Source: Micromonospora sp. MW-13 (lineage in GTDB: Bacteria; Actinomycetota; Actinomycetes; Mycobacteriales; Micromonosporaceae). From it: DNA of 64,000 bases. Made by a program: the position numbers and the translations under genes. Of the stretch, positions 1 to 8,330 are shown piece by piece (within the stretch, counting starts at the first letter, position 1; each line of letters begins with the position of its first letter). Under the pieces are notes generated by a model, which was not told the origin of the DNA, made no database searches, and was given only the letters and a program-made list of their open reading frames with translations. The stretch is from NCBI RefSeq assembly GCF_003434305.1, contig NZ_QKKX01000028.1, positions 62,001 to 126,000 on the forward strand, in the 5' to 3' direction.

Positions 1-2
1 CC

Positions 3-1529
3 CGGGGATTCGTCCGGGGCCTCGCGGCTGAGATCGCCGCCGACCCGCCCGACGTGGTGGGGTTCACGAGCACCTTCATGCAGAACGTGCCGTCCCTCGC
101 GCTGGCCAGGGAGCTGAAGAGGCTCGTGCCGGGCATCCGGACGGTGATCGGCGGCAGCAACTGCGACGGGCTGCAGGGCCCGGCCCTGCACCGGAACTTC
201 GAGCAGTTCGACTTCGTGCTGAGCGGCGAGGGCGAGCGCTCCCTGCCCGCGCTGCTGAACCGCATCGCCGCGGGCGCGGGCGTCGCCGACGTCCCGGGGC
301 TCAGCTGGCGGAACGAGGGGCGGACGGTGGTGAATCCGCCGGCCAAATCGGCACTGCCGTTCGCCATGGTGCCCGCGCCCGATTACGACAGCTACTTCCG
401 GGCGCTGGAAAACTCACTCTTCCAGCATTACGTCCGCCCGATGGTGGTGCTGGAGACCTCGCGCGGCTGCTGGTGGGGGGAAGTCCACCAATGCACCTTC
501 TGCGGCCTGAACGGATCGAACATCGATTTCCGGAGCAAGGCCCCCGAACGCATCGCCGACGAGGTGGTGGGCCTGGCCGAGCGGTACCGGGTTCTCGACC
601 TCATCATGGTGGACAACATCCTCGACATGAAGTACCTCAGCACGGCCATGCCGACGATGGCCGCGCTCGACTGCGACCTGCGAATCCATTACGAGATCAA
701 GTCCAACATGACGCGGGAGCAGCTCAGTAGCCTGAAAAAGGCGAACGTGCTCTACGTCCAGCCCGGCATCGAGAGCCTGAGCAGTCACGTGCTGCGCCTC
801 ATGGACAAGGGCGTCAGCGCCGCGCACAACGTGCGGATGCTGCGGGACGGGCAGGATCTCGGCCTCAACGTGACGTGGAACATCCTCTACGGTTTTCCCG
901 GCGAGACCGAGGAGGACTACCGTGGGCTGCTCAAGAAATTCGCCGCGCTCGAACACCTCCAGCCGCCGACGGGGGCCTGGCGAATAGCGTTGGAGCGGTT
1001 CAGTCCCTACTTCGAGGATCCCACCCAGGGATTCATGTTCCGCCGCCCGGCCGAGATATACGACTTCATCTACCAGGTCCCGCGCGACGAGCTGTACGAC
1101 CTCGTCTACCTCTTCGACAGCCGCAGCCAGGGGATCGTGGGGCCCCTGGAGGACGAGCTGAAGCAGGGGGTCGAGGAGTGGGCCAGGGCGTACCCGGGGA
1201 GCAACCTCTCCTACTGGGCCGACGAACGCGGCCGGGTGACCATCGAGGACCGCCGGGCCAGCTGGCCCGAGGAAGTGATCGAGCTGGACGACGTCCAGAG
1301 CAACGTGTACCTCGGCATGTTCCAGGTCGCCGGCCGCGAGGGCATCCGCCGGCGTCTGGCCGAGAGCGGGCACGCCGTCGGGGAGGGCGAGATCGACCGG
1401 ATGCTCCGGTACTTCGTCGATCGCGGCCTGGCCTTCGAGGACGAGGAGCGCTACGTGAGCGTCGCCCTCGACGTCGACCCGTACCGCCGGAAGCTGGTCG
1501 ACGGCAGGGAGGTCGCGGCGTCACGATGA
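3..1529 (+). CDS. Cobalamin-dependent radical SAM C-methyltransferase, 5'-partial (chuangxinmycin-type)
   Basis: The reading frame is open to the left edge, so the true start lies upstream. The visible N-terminus is a B12-binding-type domain (DVVGFTSTFMQN, then VIGGSNCDG). The radical-SAM core follows with the cluster motif CWWGEVHQCTFCG (Cx7CxxC, cysteines near visible residues 156, 164 and 167). This is the signature of the RiPP-maturation-type radical SAM C-methyltransferases. In chuangxinmycin biosynthesis a B12 radical SAM enzyme of this kind methylates the unactivated ring carbon of norchuangxinmycin with help from a small partner; the neighbours here fit that role. The stop overlaps the next start (ATGA). 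A RiPP methylase is the alternative, but no precursor peptide is visible in the window. Confidence 0.88.
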   Translation, partial: RGFVRGLAAEIAADPPDVVGFTSTFMQNVPSLALARELKRLVPGIRTVIGGSNCDGLQGPALHRNFEQFDFVLSGEGERSLPALLNRIAAGAGVADVPGLSWRNEGRTVVNPPAKSALPFAMVPAPDYDSYFRALENSLFQHYVRPMVVLETSRGCWWGEVHQCTFCGLNGSNIDFRSKAPERIADEVVGLAERYRVLDLIMVDNILDMKYLSTAMPTMAALDCDLRIHYEIKSNMTREQLSSLKKANVLYVQPGIESLSSHVLRLMDKGVSAAHNVRMLRDGQDLGLNVTWNILYGFPGETEEDYRGLLKKFAALEHLQPPTGAWRIALERFSPYFEDPTQGFMFRRPAEIYDFIYQVPRDELYDLVYLFDSRSQGIVGPLEDELKQGVEEWARAYPGSNLSYWADERGRVTIEDRRASWPEEVIELDDVQSNVYLGMFQVAGREGIRRRLAESGHAVGEGEIDRMLRYFVDRGLAFEDEERYVSVALDVDPYRRKLVDGREVAASR

Positions 1530-2254
1530 GCGTATTGATGGACATTGGTGAACTCAGGGCGCGAGCCTCGGACGGGGGGCGCGTACCGGCCGGGGCCCGG
1601 CCCGCCAGTTCGACGCTGACCCTCGGGTCCGACTGGGCCGAACTACCCGCCGCCACCGAGCTGGCGGCGCTCCTGCCCCGGGTGCCCGTCGCCGGGGTAC
1701 GGCTGGCGGAGCCCGTCGACCTCTGCGCACTACCCGGGCACGCGATCGTGCGAATCATCGCGTTGCTCCGCGAGTGTTCCTCGATCGGCGCCCGGGTGAC
1801 ATGGTCGCTGATCCTGGGCGCGGAACAACTCGACCTGATCCCGCGGCTCGATCATCTGCCGGCCCCCGACCGGATGACCGTGCGGGGACGGGAGGCTTCG
1901 GCGGTCGGCCCGTGGCGGTCCACCGGCAACTTCGGCCTCCTCTACTTCCGCCGGGGCCCGGGATTCCTGTCCGTCGTCGATCAGCGGCCCGAATCCGGCC
2001 GCCGGGTCGTCCTGGACGACCCCGCCATGGTCGACGTCTTCGTCCGGGGCCTGGAGGGATGCGCGTGGGCCGAGGTGACCCGGAACCCGGGACACGCCGC
2101 CGCCGCGCGGGACCTGGTGGGCGACGGGCTGGTCCTGCGCCTCGGGGACCACTGCGTGACGCTTCCGGTGCACATGCGCTCGTGGCCCCTGGGCGCGGCC
2201 CTCCTGGGGGGCACCTTGGCCTCGGCCGGAAAGAAGCCGGACAACAAGACGTGA
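1526..2254 (+). CDS. DUF5825-like partner protein of the radical SAM methyltransferase
   Basis: This 242-aa protein starts at an ATG overlapping the previous stop codon by four bases, which implies translational coupling. It has no enzyme motif that I recognise. It is hydrophilic with Leu/Ala-rich helices, and DUF5825 proteins of this size commonly follow the Cx7CxxC radical SAM methyltransferase in actinomycetes. In chuangxinmycin biosynthesis the methyltransferase is reported to need such a partner. The family name is from memory of gene context and sequence style; the coupling is seen directly. Confidence 0.65.
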   Translation: MSVLMDIGELRARASDGGRVPAGARPASSTLTLGSDWAELPAATELAALLPRVPVAGVRLAEPVDLCALPGHAIVRIIALLRECSSIGARVTWSLILGAEQLDLIPRLDHLPAPDRMTVRGREASAVGPWRSTGNFGLLYFRRGPGFLSVVDQRPESGRRVVLDDPAMVDVFVRGLEGCAWAEVTRNPGHAAAARDLVGDGLVLRLGDHCVTLPVHMRSWPLGAALLGGTLASAGKKPDNKT

Positions 2255-2293
2255 ACCGCACAGCCATGACGGTGATCGGAGGTGGCAGCGCCA

Positions 2294-3007
2294 GTGGAAG
2301 CCAGGGAGAGCGCTCGGCCCGTGACCGCTGCCACGGGTACCGATTCGGCCGGCGGCGCGGACGGCGCCCGCCTGTTCGGCGACCTGCCGGAGGCCGCCCG
2401 GTTCGAACTCGAACCCGCCAGGCGCTTCGTCGAGAACGCCGTGCAGGAGTACCAACAGTGTCTGGAGAGCCGTGACGCCGACGGCGTACCCCACCACCCG
2501 CCGCGCGCGTCGGCGCTGCTGTTCGGGCGGTCGGACGGCGCCGAGATAACGATCATCGACATCGAGTTCGTGCCGAACGTTCGCGGGAGCGACGAGAGCG
2601 TCATGGCGGAATTCGAGGGGAAGATCGCCCCGCGGTTCGGCGACGTCTACCGGAACGCGGGGCGGGGGTTCTGGTGCGACGACAAGGGCGTGCTGCGGGC
2701 CATCAAGCAGCAGTCCGCCAACGGCCTGGAACTCATGGGGTCGGTGCACTCGCACCCGAACTGGCACGAGATCGGTCCGCCGCACGAGCGGTACCAACAG
2801 CTCAGCGAGAACCCGACGCGGATGGACGAGTTCCTCTTCCGCCAGTCGTGCTGGCCGGTGAACGTGATCTGGTACATCCGCGCGAGCGGTGACGTGCTGA
2901 TCCACCGGGTGGCGGGGTGGCGGCCAGGGCCGCAACAGTGCGAGCCGCTAAGGATACGGATCCCGTCGGCGATCTACGACGAGATCAACGTGGAATTGCC
3001 GCCTTAG
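2294..3007 (+). CDS. cxm3: JAMM/MPN-domain deubiquitinase-like sulfurtransferase (Cxm3-like)
   Basis: This protein of about 237 aa has a JAMM/MPN zinc core: an acidic strand IIDIEF, then GSVHSHPNWHEIGPP (metal-ligand His near residues 152 and 154). The usual Ser-x-x-Asp after HxH is not in canonical form here (PPHE), so the fourth ligand is uncertain. JAMM proteins paired with ubiquitin-like sulfur carriers trim or react with the carrier C-terminus (QbsD/QbsE, Mec+/CysO). In chuangxinmycin the JAMM protein Cxm3 is reported to transfer sulfur from the thiocarboxylated carrier. I chose GTG 2294 because GGAGG at 2278-2282 is well spaced from it; GTG 2282 lies on top of that site. The carrier gene follows directly. 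Confidence 0.82.
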   Translation: MEARESARPVTAATGTDSAGGADGARLFGDLPEAARFELEPARRFVENAVQEYQQCLESRDADGVPHHPPRASALLFGRSDGAEITIIDIEFVPNVRGSDESVMAEFEGKIAPRFGDVYRNAGRGFWCDDKGVLRAIKQQSANGLELMGSVHSHPNWHEIGPPHERYQQLSENPTRMDEFLFRQSCWPVNVIWYIRASGDVLIHRVAGWRPGPQQCEPLRIRIPSAIYDEINVELPP

Positions 3008-3064
3008 CGACGGTGCCGTGCCGAGCAGCCGGAATCAAAGGTCTCGCTAAGGAGAAAATGAGAT

Positions 3065-3400
3065 ATGCCCGACTTTCCCCCCGATGCCGGCAGGGACCTG
3101 CCGGCGCCTGTCGTGACCGTCAAGCTACCTGCGGCCTTCCATGCGTTGACCGGCGGGCGGAGGCAGTTGTCCGTCGAGGGCGACACCATTCGCAAGGTGC
3201 TCACCGGCCTCGATCGGGCCGTTCCCGGCGTCCTTGAGCGACTCGTGGACCAGAACGGAGCCATGAAGCGCTACGTCAATGTCTACCTGAATGACAACGA
3301 CATCAGGAGCCTCGACGACCTGGAGACGAAGGTCGAGGAAGACGACCTCATCTGGATAATCCCGGCGGTAGCGGGTGGCAGCGCAACGGTGCGATCCTAG
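3065..3400 (+). CDS. cxm4: Ubiquitin-like (MoaD/ThiS fold) sulfur carrier protein with C-terminal extension (Cxm4-like)
   Basis: This 111-aa protein has beta-grasp features: VTVKLPAAFHALTGG, a central VNVYLNDNDIRSL strand and an acidic DLIWIIPAVAGG end. The functional Gly-Gly is at residues 104-105 and is followed by a SATVRS tail, so the encoded protein cannot be thiocarboxylated until six residues are removed. The JAMM protein just upstream is the obvious candidate for that and for sulfur transfer. No E1-like activating enzyme is in the window; actinomycetes often use the housekeeping MoeZ. The start ATG at 3065 has AAGGAG about 10 bases upstream; an out-of-frame ATG at 3058 is ignored. Confidence 0.88.
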   Translation: MPDFPPDAGRDLPAPVVTVKLPAAFHALTGGRRQLSVEGDTIRKVLTGLDRAVPGVLERLVDQNGAMKRYVNVYLNDNDIRSLDDLETKVEEDDLIWIIPAVAGGSATVRS

Positions 3401-3408
3401 GAGTCACG

Positions 3409-4623
3409 ATGTCGGACGTGTTGCCCACGGAATACTTCACCAACCCCGGGCCGGCCCCGCATGCGGCAACAGCGGAACTCAGGTCCAACTGCCCCGTCCA
3501 CCGGATCGACGTTCCGCCCGGCGCCGAGGCATACGCGGTCCTCGCGAACCGGGTCGTCGAGGAGGCGTTCGGCGACTCGCGCCTGTCCAAACAGGTCGAG
3601 AACCTGCCCGCCGCGTATCGGGACAAGGCCGTGACCAACAGCCTCCTGGTGGTCGGCAACCTGGGGTTCGCCGACCCGCCCAAGCACACCCGGCTGAAGA
3701 AGCCCATCAGCCGTGCGTTCCTGCCGGGCACGGTCGCCCAACTCCGCCCGCGCATCCAGGACGTCGTCGACGACCTCATCGACGCCTTTCCGGAAGGCGG
3801 CGAGATCGACCTGGTGACCGCCTTCGCGCTGCCGCTGCCGCTCATCGTCATCTGCGAGTACCTCGGGATACCGGTCGAGGACCGGCCGCTGTTCCAGCGG
3901 TGGAGCTACGTCCTCAGCCAGGATCCGTTGCAGCACGCGGAGACGGAACTGAAGGCGGCGAGCGAGGAGTTCGGGGACTACTTCACCAAGCTGGTGGCCG
4001 AGCGACGCGCCCAGCTGGGCAGTGACCTGCTGAGCGAGCTCATCAGGGCCCGGGACGCGGACGCGCTCAGCGAGCGGGAGCTGCTGTCGACGATCCTCCT
4101 TCTGATCATCGCCGGGCACAAGACGGTCGCCAACATGGTGGGGAACGGGACGCTGCTGCTGCTCCGCCATCCCGACCAGCTCGCGATGCTCCGCGCCGAC
4201 CCCGCCCTGATTCCCTCGGCGATCGAGGAGATCCTGCGCTACGAGGGGTCGGCCGCCTGGGCCTCGCTGCGGGTCGCGGCGGAGGACATGCGGCTCGGCG
4301 GGGTGGACATACCCAAGGGGAGCTTCGTGCACCTGTCGCTGTCCGGCGCGGGTCACGACCCCGAGGTGTACGACGACCCGGAACGGTTCGACATCACCCG
4401 GTCACCGAACCGGCATCTGTCCTTCGGCCATGGCGCGCACTTCTGCATCGGCGCCCCGTTGGCCCGGCTCCAGGGCGAGATCGCCTTCTCCACGCTGCTG
4501 CGCCGCCTGCCGCGGCTCGAACTCGCGGTGCCGGTGGAGGAGGTCGCCTGGCTCGCCGACAGCTCGCTCAGTCGGGGCCTGGAGGCCCTCCCCCTCCGGG
4601 TGCGGGAGCGGTTGCCCCGATGA
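3409..4623 (+). CDS. Cytochrome P450 (C-S bond/thiopyran ring-forming candidate)
   Basis: This is a 404-aa soluble bacterial P450 of CYP105/107-like length. The oxygen-activation helix carries LIIAGHKT (near residues 233-240, AGxxT form), the K-helix ExxR is seen in EEILRYEGSAAWASLR, and the haem-ligand loop is FGHGAHFCIG with Cys near residue 346. It starts eight bases after the carrier-gene stop with GGAG upstream, so it is in the same operon. In chuangxinmycin assembly a P450 forms the aryl C-S bond that closes the thiopyrano-indole ring from a mercapto acid; that assignment rests on context. Confidence 0.9.
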   Translation: MSDVLPTEYFTNPGPAPHAATAELRSNCPVHRIDVPPGAEAYAVLANRVVEEAFGDSRLSKQVENLPAAYRDKAVTNSLLVVGNLGFADPPKHTRLKKPISRAFLPGTVAQLRPRIQDVVDDLIDAFPEGGEIDLVTAFALPLPLIVICEYLGIPVEDRPLFQRWSYVLSQDPLQHAETELKAASEEFGDYFTKLVAERRAQLGSDLLSELIRARDADALSERELLSTILLLIIAGHKTVANMVGNGTLLLLRHPDQLAMLRADPALIPSAIEEILRYEGSAAWASLRVAAEDMRLGGVDIPKGSFVHLSLSGAGHDPEVYDDPERFDITRSPNRHLSFGHGAHFCIGAPLARLQGEIAFSTLLRRLPRLELAVPVEEVAWLADSSLSRGLEALPLRVRERLPR

Positions 4624-4690
4624 CGGGCCGGTGGGGCGGCGCCGCGCGGGGCAGGTGGGCTGAGCCCGAGCCGCGCCGGATCGAGGAAGC

Positions 4691-5644
4691 ATGACGAGGG
4701 AACCGGCCGCCCGGAGCATCGCCGTGGTCGGGGCCGGCAGCGTGGGCGGCTATCTCGGTGGCCGCCTCGCCGCCGCCGGGCATGACGTGCGGTTCCTCGC
4801 CCGCGGCGAGACTCTCACCGCGCTGCGGCGAAAGGGGCTGCGCGTCACCGGCGACTCGGGTGACTGCTCCGTACCCGAGGTGCGGGCGTCGGACGACCCG
4901 CGGGACCTCGGCGAGGTCGGCTACGTGCTGCTCTGCGTCAAGACCCCGCACCTGCCGGCGGCCGTCGACGCACTGTCCCCGATGATCGGCGCGGACACCG
5001 CCGTGGTCACCGTGCAGAACGGGGTCGAGGCGCCCGAGCAGGTCGCGGCCCGGATCGGCCGCTCCCGGGTGCTGCCCGGCACGGTCAGGGTCGTCGCCGC
5101 GACGGTCGGCCCGGGCGAGGTGCGGCACGCGGGTCCCCCCGGGGCACTGGGCTTCGCGGAGTGGGACAACAGCGCGTCCGACCGGGTGACCCGGCTGCGC
5201 GAGATGCTGCGCGAGGCCCAGGTGACAGTGCTGGAGCCGAGCGACGTCTGGGCCGCCCTCTGGGCGAAGTTCCTGTTGATCGTGCCCGTCGGCAGCCTCG
5301 GCGCCGCCGCCGGCGGGGCGACCATCGGCGAACTCCGGACGCGCCCCGGCACCCGCCGGATGCTGATCGCCGGAATGCGGGAGATGTACGAGACCGGAAT
5401 CGCGCTCGGAATCGCACTGCCGAAAGATGCCGTGGACACGGCGACAGGGCTCATGGATCGGCAACCGCCCGACATCACCTCCTCACTGCAACGGGACATC
5501 CTGGCGGAGCGGCCGTCCGAGCTCGATGCCTGGACCGGTGCCGCCGTCCGGCTCGCCGGCCGGGCGGGCCGGCCCGCCCCGGTGCACGAGATGCTCTACG
5601 AGTTGCTCGCCACGCGCGTTTCGCGGACGACGAAGGGGGCGTGA
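4691..5644 (+). CDS. Ketopantoate reductase (ApbA/PanE)-family 2-keto acid reductase
   Basis: This is a 317-aa two-domain reductase. The N-terminal Rossmann motif is VVGAGSVGGYLGGRLA, then LLCVKT and VVTVQNGVE typical of PanE, and a helical C-terminal domain contains ALWAKFLLIVP. The family reduces 2-keto acids with NADPH. In a tryptophan-derived pathway the plausible substrate is indole-3-pyruvate, giving the hydroxy acid that precedes sulfur introduction; this is inferred. A housekeeping pantothenate role is the alternative but is unlikely inside the cluster. GAGGAA precedes ATG 4691, and the gap to the P450 is 67 bases. Confidence 0.85.
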   Translation: MTREPAARSIAVVGAGSVGGYLGGRLAAAGHDVRFLARGETLTALRRKGLRVTGDSGDCSVPEVRASDDPRDLGEVGYVLLCVKTPHLPAAVDALSPMIGADTAVVTVQNGVEAPEQVAARIGRSRVLPGTVRVVAATVGPGEVRHAGPPGALGFAEWDNSASDRVTRLREMLREAQVTVLEPSDVWAALWAKFLLIVPVGSLGAAAGGATIGELRTRPGTRRMLIAGMREMYETGIALGIALPKDAVDTATGLMDRQPPDITSSLQRDILAERPSELDAWTGAAVRLAGRAGRPAPVHEMLYELLATRVSRTTKGA

Positions 5645-5790
5645 CGGCGGTGAATCGGCGGGCGCGTCGGGGTGGCGCCGTGGCCGCTGCACGCGGGCGG
5701 CGGCGCCGTTTCGGATCGGCGGCCCTTTGGTGTCCCCTGTAGCGGGGCTCGTGTCATCATGACGGCGAGACCGACCCATCAGGAGACCTT

Positions 5791-6906
5791 GTGAATACCG
5801 CCGCCCCCCAGACCGAAGACCCCGGCGCCGCTGCCTCAGGTCCCTCCGCCGACGCGCTCGGGATGTCTGCCGCACAGGCCCGCAATGCGGTGCTGGAAGA
5901 GCTGATCCGCAAGGACCCCGGGCAATTCCGGGTGCTGACCGGCGACCGCCCCACGGGCCGCCTGCACCTGGGTCACTACTTCGGCACGCTGCACAACCGG
6001 GTACGTCTTCAGGGCCTCGGGGTGGAGCTGTTCGTGGTCATCGCGGATTACCAGGTCCTGACCGACCGCGACGTGGCAGACAACCTGATCGGGCACGTCG
6101 AGGAACTGGTCCTGGACTACCTGGCCATCGGGGTGGATCCGGCCCGCAGCACGATCTTCACGCACGGCGCCGTCCCCGCACTCAACCAGCTGATGCTGCC
6201 CTTCCTCAGCCTCGTCTCCGTATCCGAACTCAACCGCAATCCCACGGTCAAGGACGAGATCTCCCACTCGCGCCAGTCCAGCGTCAGCGGCCTGATGTTC
6301 ACCTATCCCGTGCACCAGGCCGCCGACATTCTTTTCTGCAAGGCAAACCTGGTCCCGGTCGGCCAGGACCAGCTCCCGCATCTCGAACTCACCCGCACCA
6401 TCGCCCGTCGCTTCAACGACCGCTACGGCAACGGCAAAGCCGTATTTCCCCAGCCCGATGCCCTCCTGTCGAGCGCGCCACTCCTGCTCGGCACGGACGG
6501 CACCAAGATGAGCAAGAGCCGGAACAACGCCATCACCCTGGCCGCCGACACCGACGAGACCGCCCGCCTGATCAAGGGGGCCAAGACCGACTCCGAGCGC
6601 CACATCAGCTACGACCCGGTCACCCGCCCCGAGGTGTCCTCGCTCCTGCTGCTGGCGGCCCTCTGCCAGAACCGGACCCCGCAGCAGGTGGCCGCCGACA
6701 TCGGCTCCGCGGGAGCCGCCGCCCTGAAGAAGACCGTGACCGAGTCGGTCAACGAGTACCTGGCCCCGATCAGGGCCCGCCGGGCGGGGTACGCGCAGGA
6801 TCGCGCCTATCTCCGCCAGACGCTGCGTGAGGGCAACGAGCGAGCCAGGGCGGTGGCCGATGCCACCCTCGCCGAGGTGCGTACCGCCATGAACACCTGT
6901 TACTGA
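5791..6906 (+). CDS. trpS: Tryptophanyl-tRNA synthetase, probable self-resistance copy
   Basis: This 371-aa class I synthetase has the HIGH-type motif GRLHLGHYFG and a perfect KMSKS loop (TKMSKSRNNAI), with full-length TrpRS architecture. The N-terminus carries about 45 extra, Ala/Pro-rich residues. The start is GTG 5791 with AGGAG upstream. Its place at the end of a cluster whose enzymes match those for a TrpRS inhibitor argues for a drug-insensitive duplicate of the target, as known for indolmycin producers. The alternative is that it is the only TrpRS of the organism, which the window cannot decide. It has its own 146-base upstream region and so may be separately transcribed. Confidence 0.93.
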   Translation: MNTAAPQTEDPGAAASGPSADALGMSAAQARNAVLEELIRKDPGQFRVLTGDRPTGRLHLGHYFGTLHNRVRLQGLGVELFVVIADYQVLTDRDVADNLIGHVEELVLDYLAIGVDPARSTIFTHGAVPALNQLMLPFLSLVSVSELNRNPTVKDEISHSRQSSVSGLMFTYPVHQAADILFCKANLVPVGQDQLPHLELTRTIARRFNDRYGNGKAVFPQPDALLSSAPLLLGTDGTKMSKSRNNAITLAADTDETARLIKGAKTDSERHISYDPVTRPEVSSLLLLAALCQNRTPQQVAADIGSAGAAALKKTVTESVNEYLAPIRARRAGYAQDRAYLRQTLREGNERARAVADATLAEVRTAMNTCY

Positions 6907-6937
6907 CGGCCGCCGGCTCGGTGAGACACCGGTGAGC

Positions 6938-7560
6938 GTGTATCGCATCCGGCGCCGCGCTTCCAGCGTCTCCCCGGACAGCGTGGGCTCCGGTGTCGCG
7001 GCACCGACGGCGAGGATCGCGCCTTGGGGTGGGTTGATGATCGCGGTGAAGTGCTCGACTCCGCACATGCCGAGGTTGCTGATGGTGAAGGTCCCGTCGG
7101 CCATGTCGGCCGTGTTCAGCGTCCGGTTCGCAGCCTTGTCGGTTAGCGCCCGGGTCTGCGCGGAGATCGCCGTGACCGACGTCCGGTCGGCATCGCGGAT
7201 CACCGGCACCATGAGCCCGGCCGGGGAGGCGACGGCGATGCCGATGTTGACCCCGCCCGTGCAGCAGGGTTTGGCCACGGCCCTCGGGGGAGTGGGACGC
7301 GTTGACGCCGGGGCACTCGCGTAGGGCGAGCGCGACCGCCCGCACCATGAGGTCGTTGACTGTCACCTTGCGTCCGGCATCGCGCAGCGCGCCGTTCAGC
7401 TGCACCCGGAGCGCGAGGAGGTCCGCCAGATCGGCGGATGCAGTCACGGTGAGGTCGGGATGGTTGTCGCACTCTCGGTGAGCCTCGTCGAGATCGCCTG
7501 TCGCACCGGATCGAACGGCACCACTGTCGGTTTCGCGCCCGTCCTGCCTGGACGGTGTTG
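6938..7560 (-). pseudogene. Remnant of dihydrolipoamide acyltransferase (2-oxo acid dehydrogenase E2) catalytic domain
   Basis: Three successive reading frames on the minus strand give E2 catalytic-domain sequence: VVPFDPVRQAISTRLTES, then TASADLADLLALRVQLN with VNDLMVRAVALALRECPGV, then IGIAVASPAGLMVPVIRDAD with GTFTISNLGMCGVEHFTAII. At least two frameshifts separate them (near 7450 and 7290). The homology stops at RRMRYTLT, exactly where the catalytic His motif (DHRxxDG) should follow, about 30 bases from the end of trpS. The lipoyl domain is not visible. The gene is non-functional, and its truncation marks the right edge of the cluster. Confidence 0.82.
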
Positions 7561-7667
7561 CGACAACCGCCGCAGCAGGGGCAGGTGATCCGGTCTCGGC
7601 CGGTTCGTTGGCGACCGGTGCAGGCGTCGGCTCCGATTCGAGGGTGGAACCGTGCGGGCCGCCAGTG

Positions 7668-8330
7668 TCAGCGGTTGCGTGGGGCTACCAGGCCGGATTC
7701 GTAGGCGAGGACCACGAGTTGGGCGCGGTCGCGGGCGTGGAGCTTGGCCATGGCCCGGTTGATGTGGGTTTTTGCGGTCAGTGGGCTGATCACCATGCGT
7801 TCGGCGATCTGGTCGTTGGACAGGCCCTGCGCGAGGAGGGCGACTGTCTCGCGTTCGCGGTTGGTCAGCCCTTCCAGTCTCGTGTCGGCGCCCGCGTGGA
7901 GCGGATCGGTGACGTACCGGTTGATCAGCTTGCGGGTGATCGAGGGTGCGAGCAGGGCGTCGCCGCGCGCGGCGACGCGGATGGCGTGCAGAAAGTCAGC
8001 TGGCACGATGTCCTTGACGAGGAATCCGGCGGCGCCGGCGCGCAGCGCGTGGAAGACGTGTTCGTCGAGGCCGTAGTTGGTCAGGATGACGACGTGCACC
8101 TGGGCCAGGGCCGGGTCTGCGGCGATGCGCCGGGTCGCCTCGATGCCGTCCATGACCGGCATCTGGATGTCGATGAGCGCGACGTCCGGCAGGTGTTTTT
8201 TGGCGAGCGCCAGGCCCTCCTTCCCGTCGGCGGCTTCGGCCACCACCTCGATGTCGTCTTCCACATCGAGGAGTGCGCGGAAGCCGCTGCGAAGGAGCGG
8301 CTGGTCGTCGACCAACAGGACACGGATCAT
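7668..8330 (-). CDS. NarL/LuxR-family response regulator
   Basis: This is a 220-aa two-domain response regulator. The receiver domain has the acidic pair in LLVDDQPLL and the phospho-acceptor Asp in ALIDIQMPVMDG. The C-terminal LuxR-type HTH is LTNREREtVALLAQGLSNDQIAERM followed by TAKTHINRAMAKL. The start overlaps the stop of the upstream sensor kinase gene by four bases (8327-8330), so the pair is translationally coupled. The target genes cannot be read from the sequence; the divergent membrane-protein gene at 9687 is the closest candidate. Confidence 0.94.
   Translation of the reverse strand: MIRVLLVDDQPLLRSGFRALLDVEDDIEVVAEAADGKEGLALAKKHLPDVALIDIQMPVMDGIEATRRIAADPALAQVHVVILTNYGLDEHVFHALRAGAAGFLVKDIVPADFLHAIRVAARGDALLAPSITRKLINRYVTDPLHAGADTRLEGLTNRERETVALLAQGLSNDQIAERMVISPLTAKTHINRAMAKLHARDRAQLVVLAYESGLVAPRNR

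Noticed and set aside
54..1529. GTG 54 as true start of the radical SAM gene
   Set aside because: The frame is open to the left edge and the residues before it (IAADPPDVVGF) continue the B12-domain pattern, so the gene is cut by the window.
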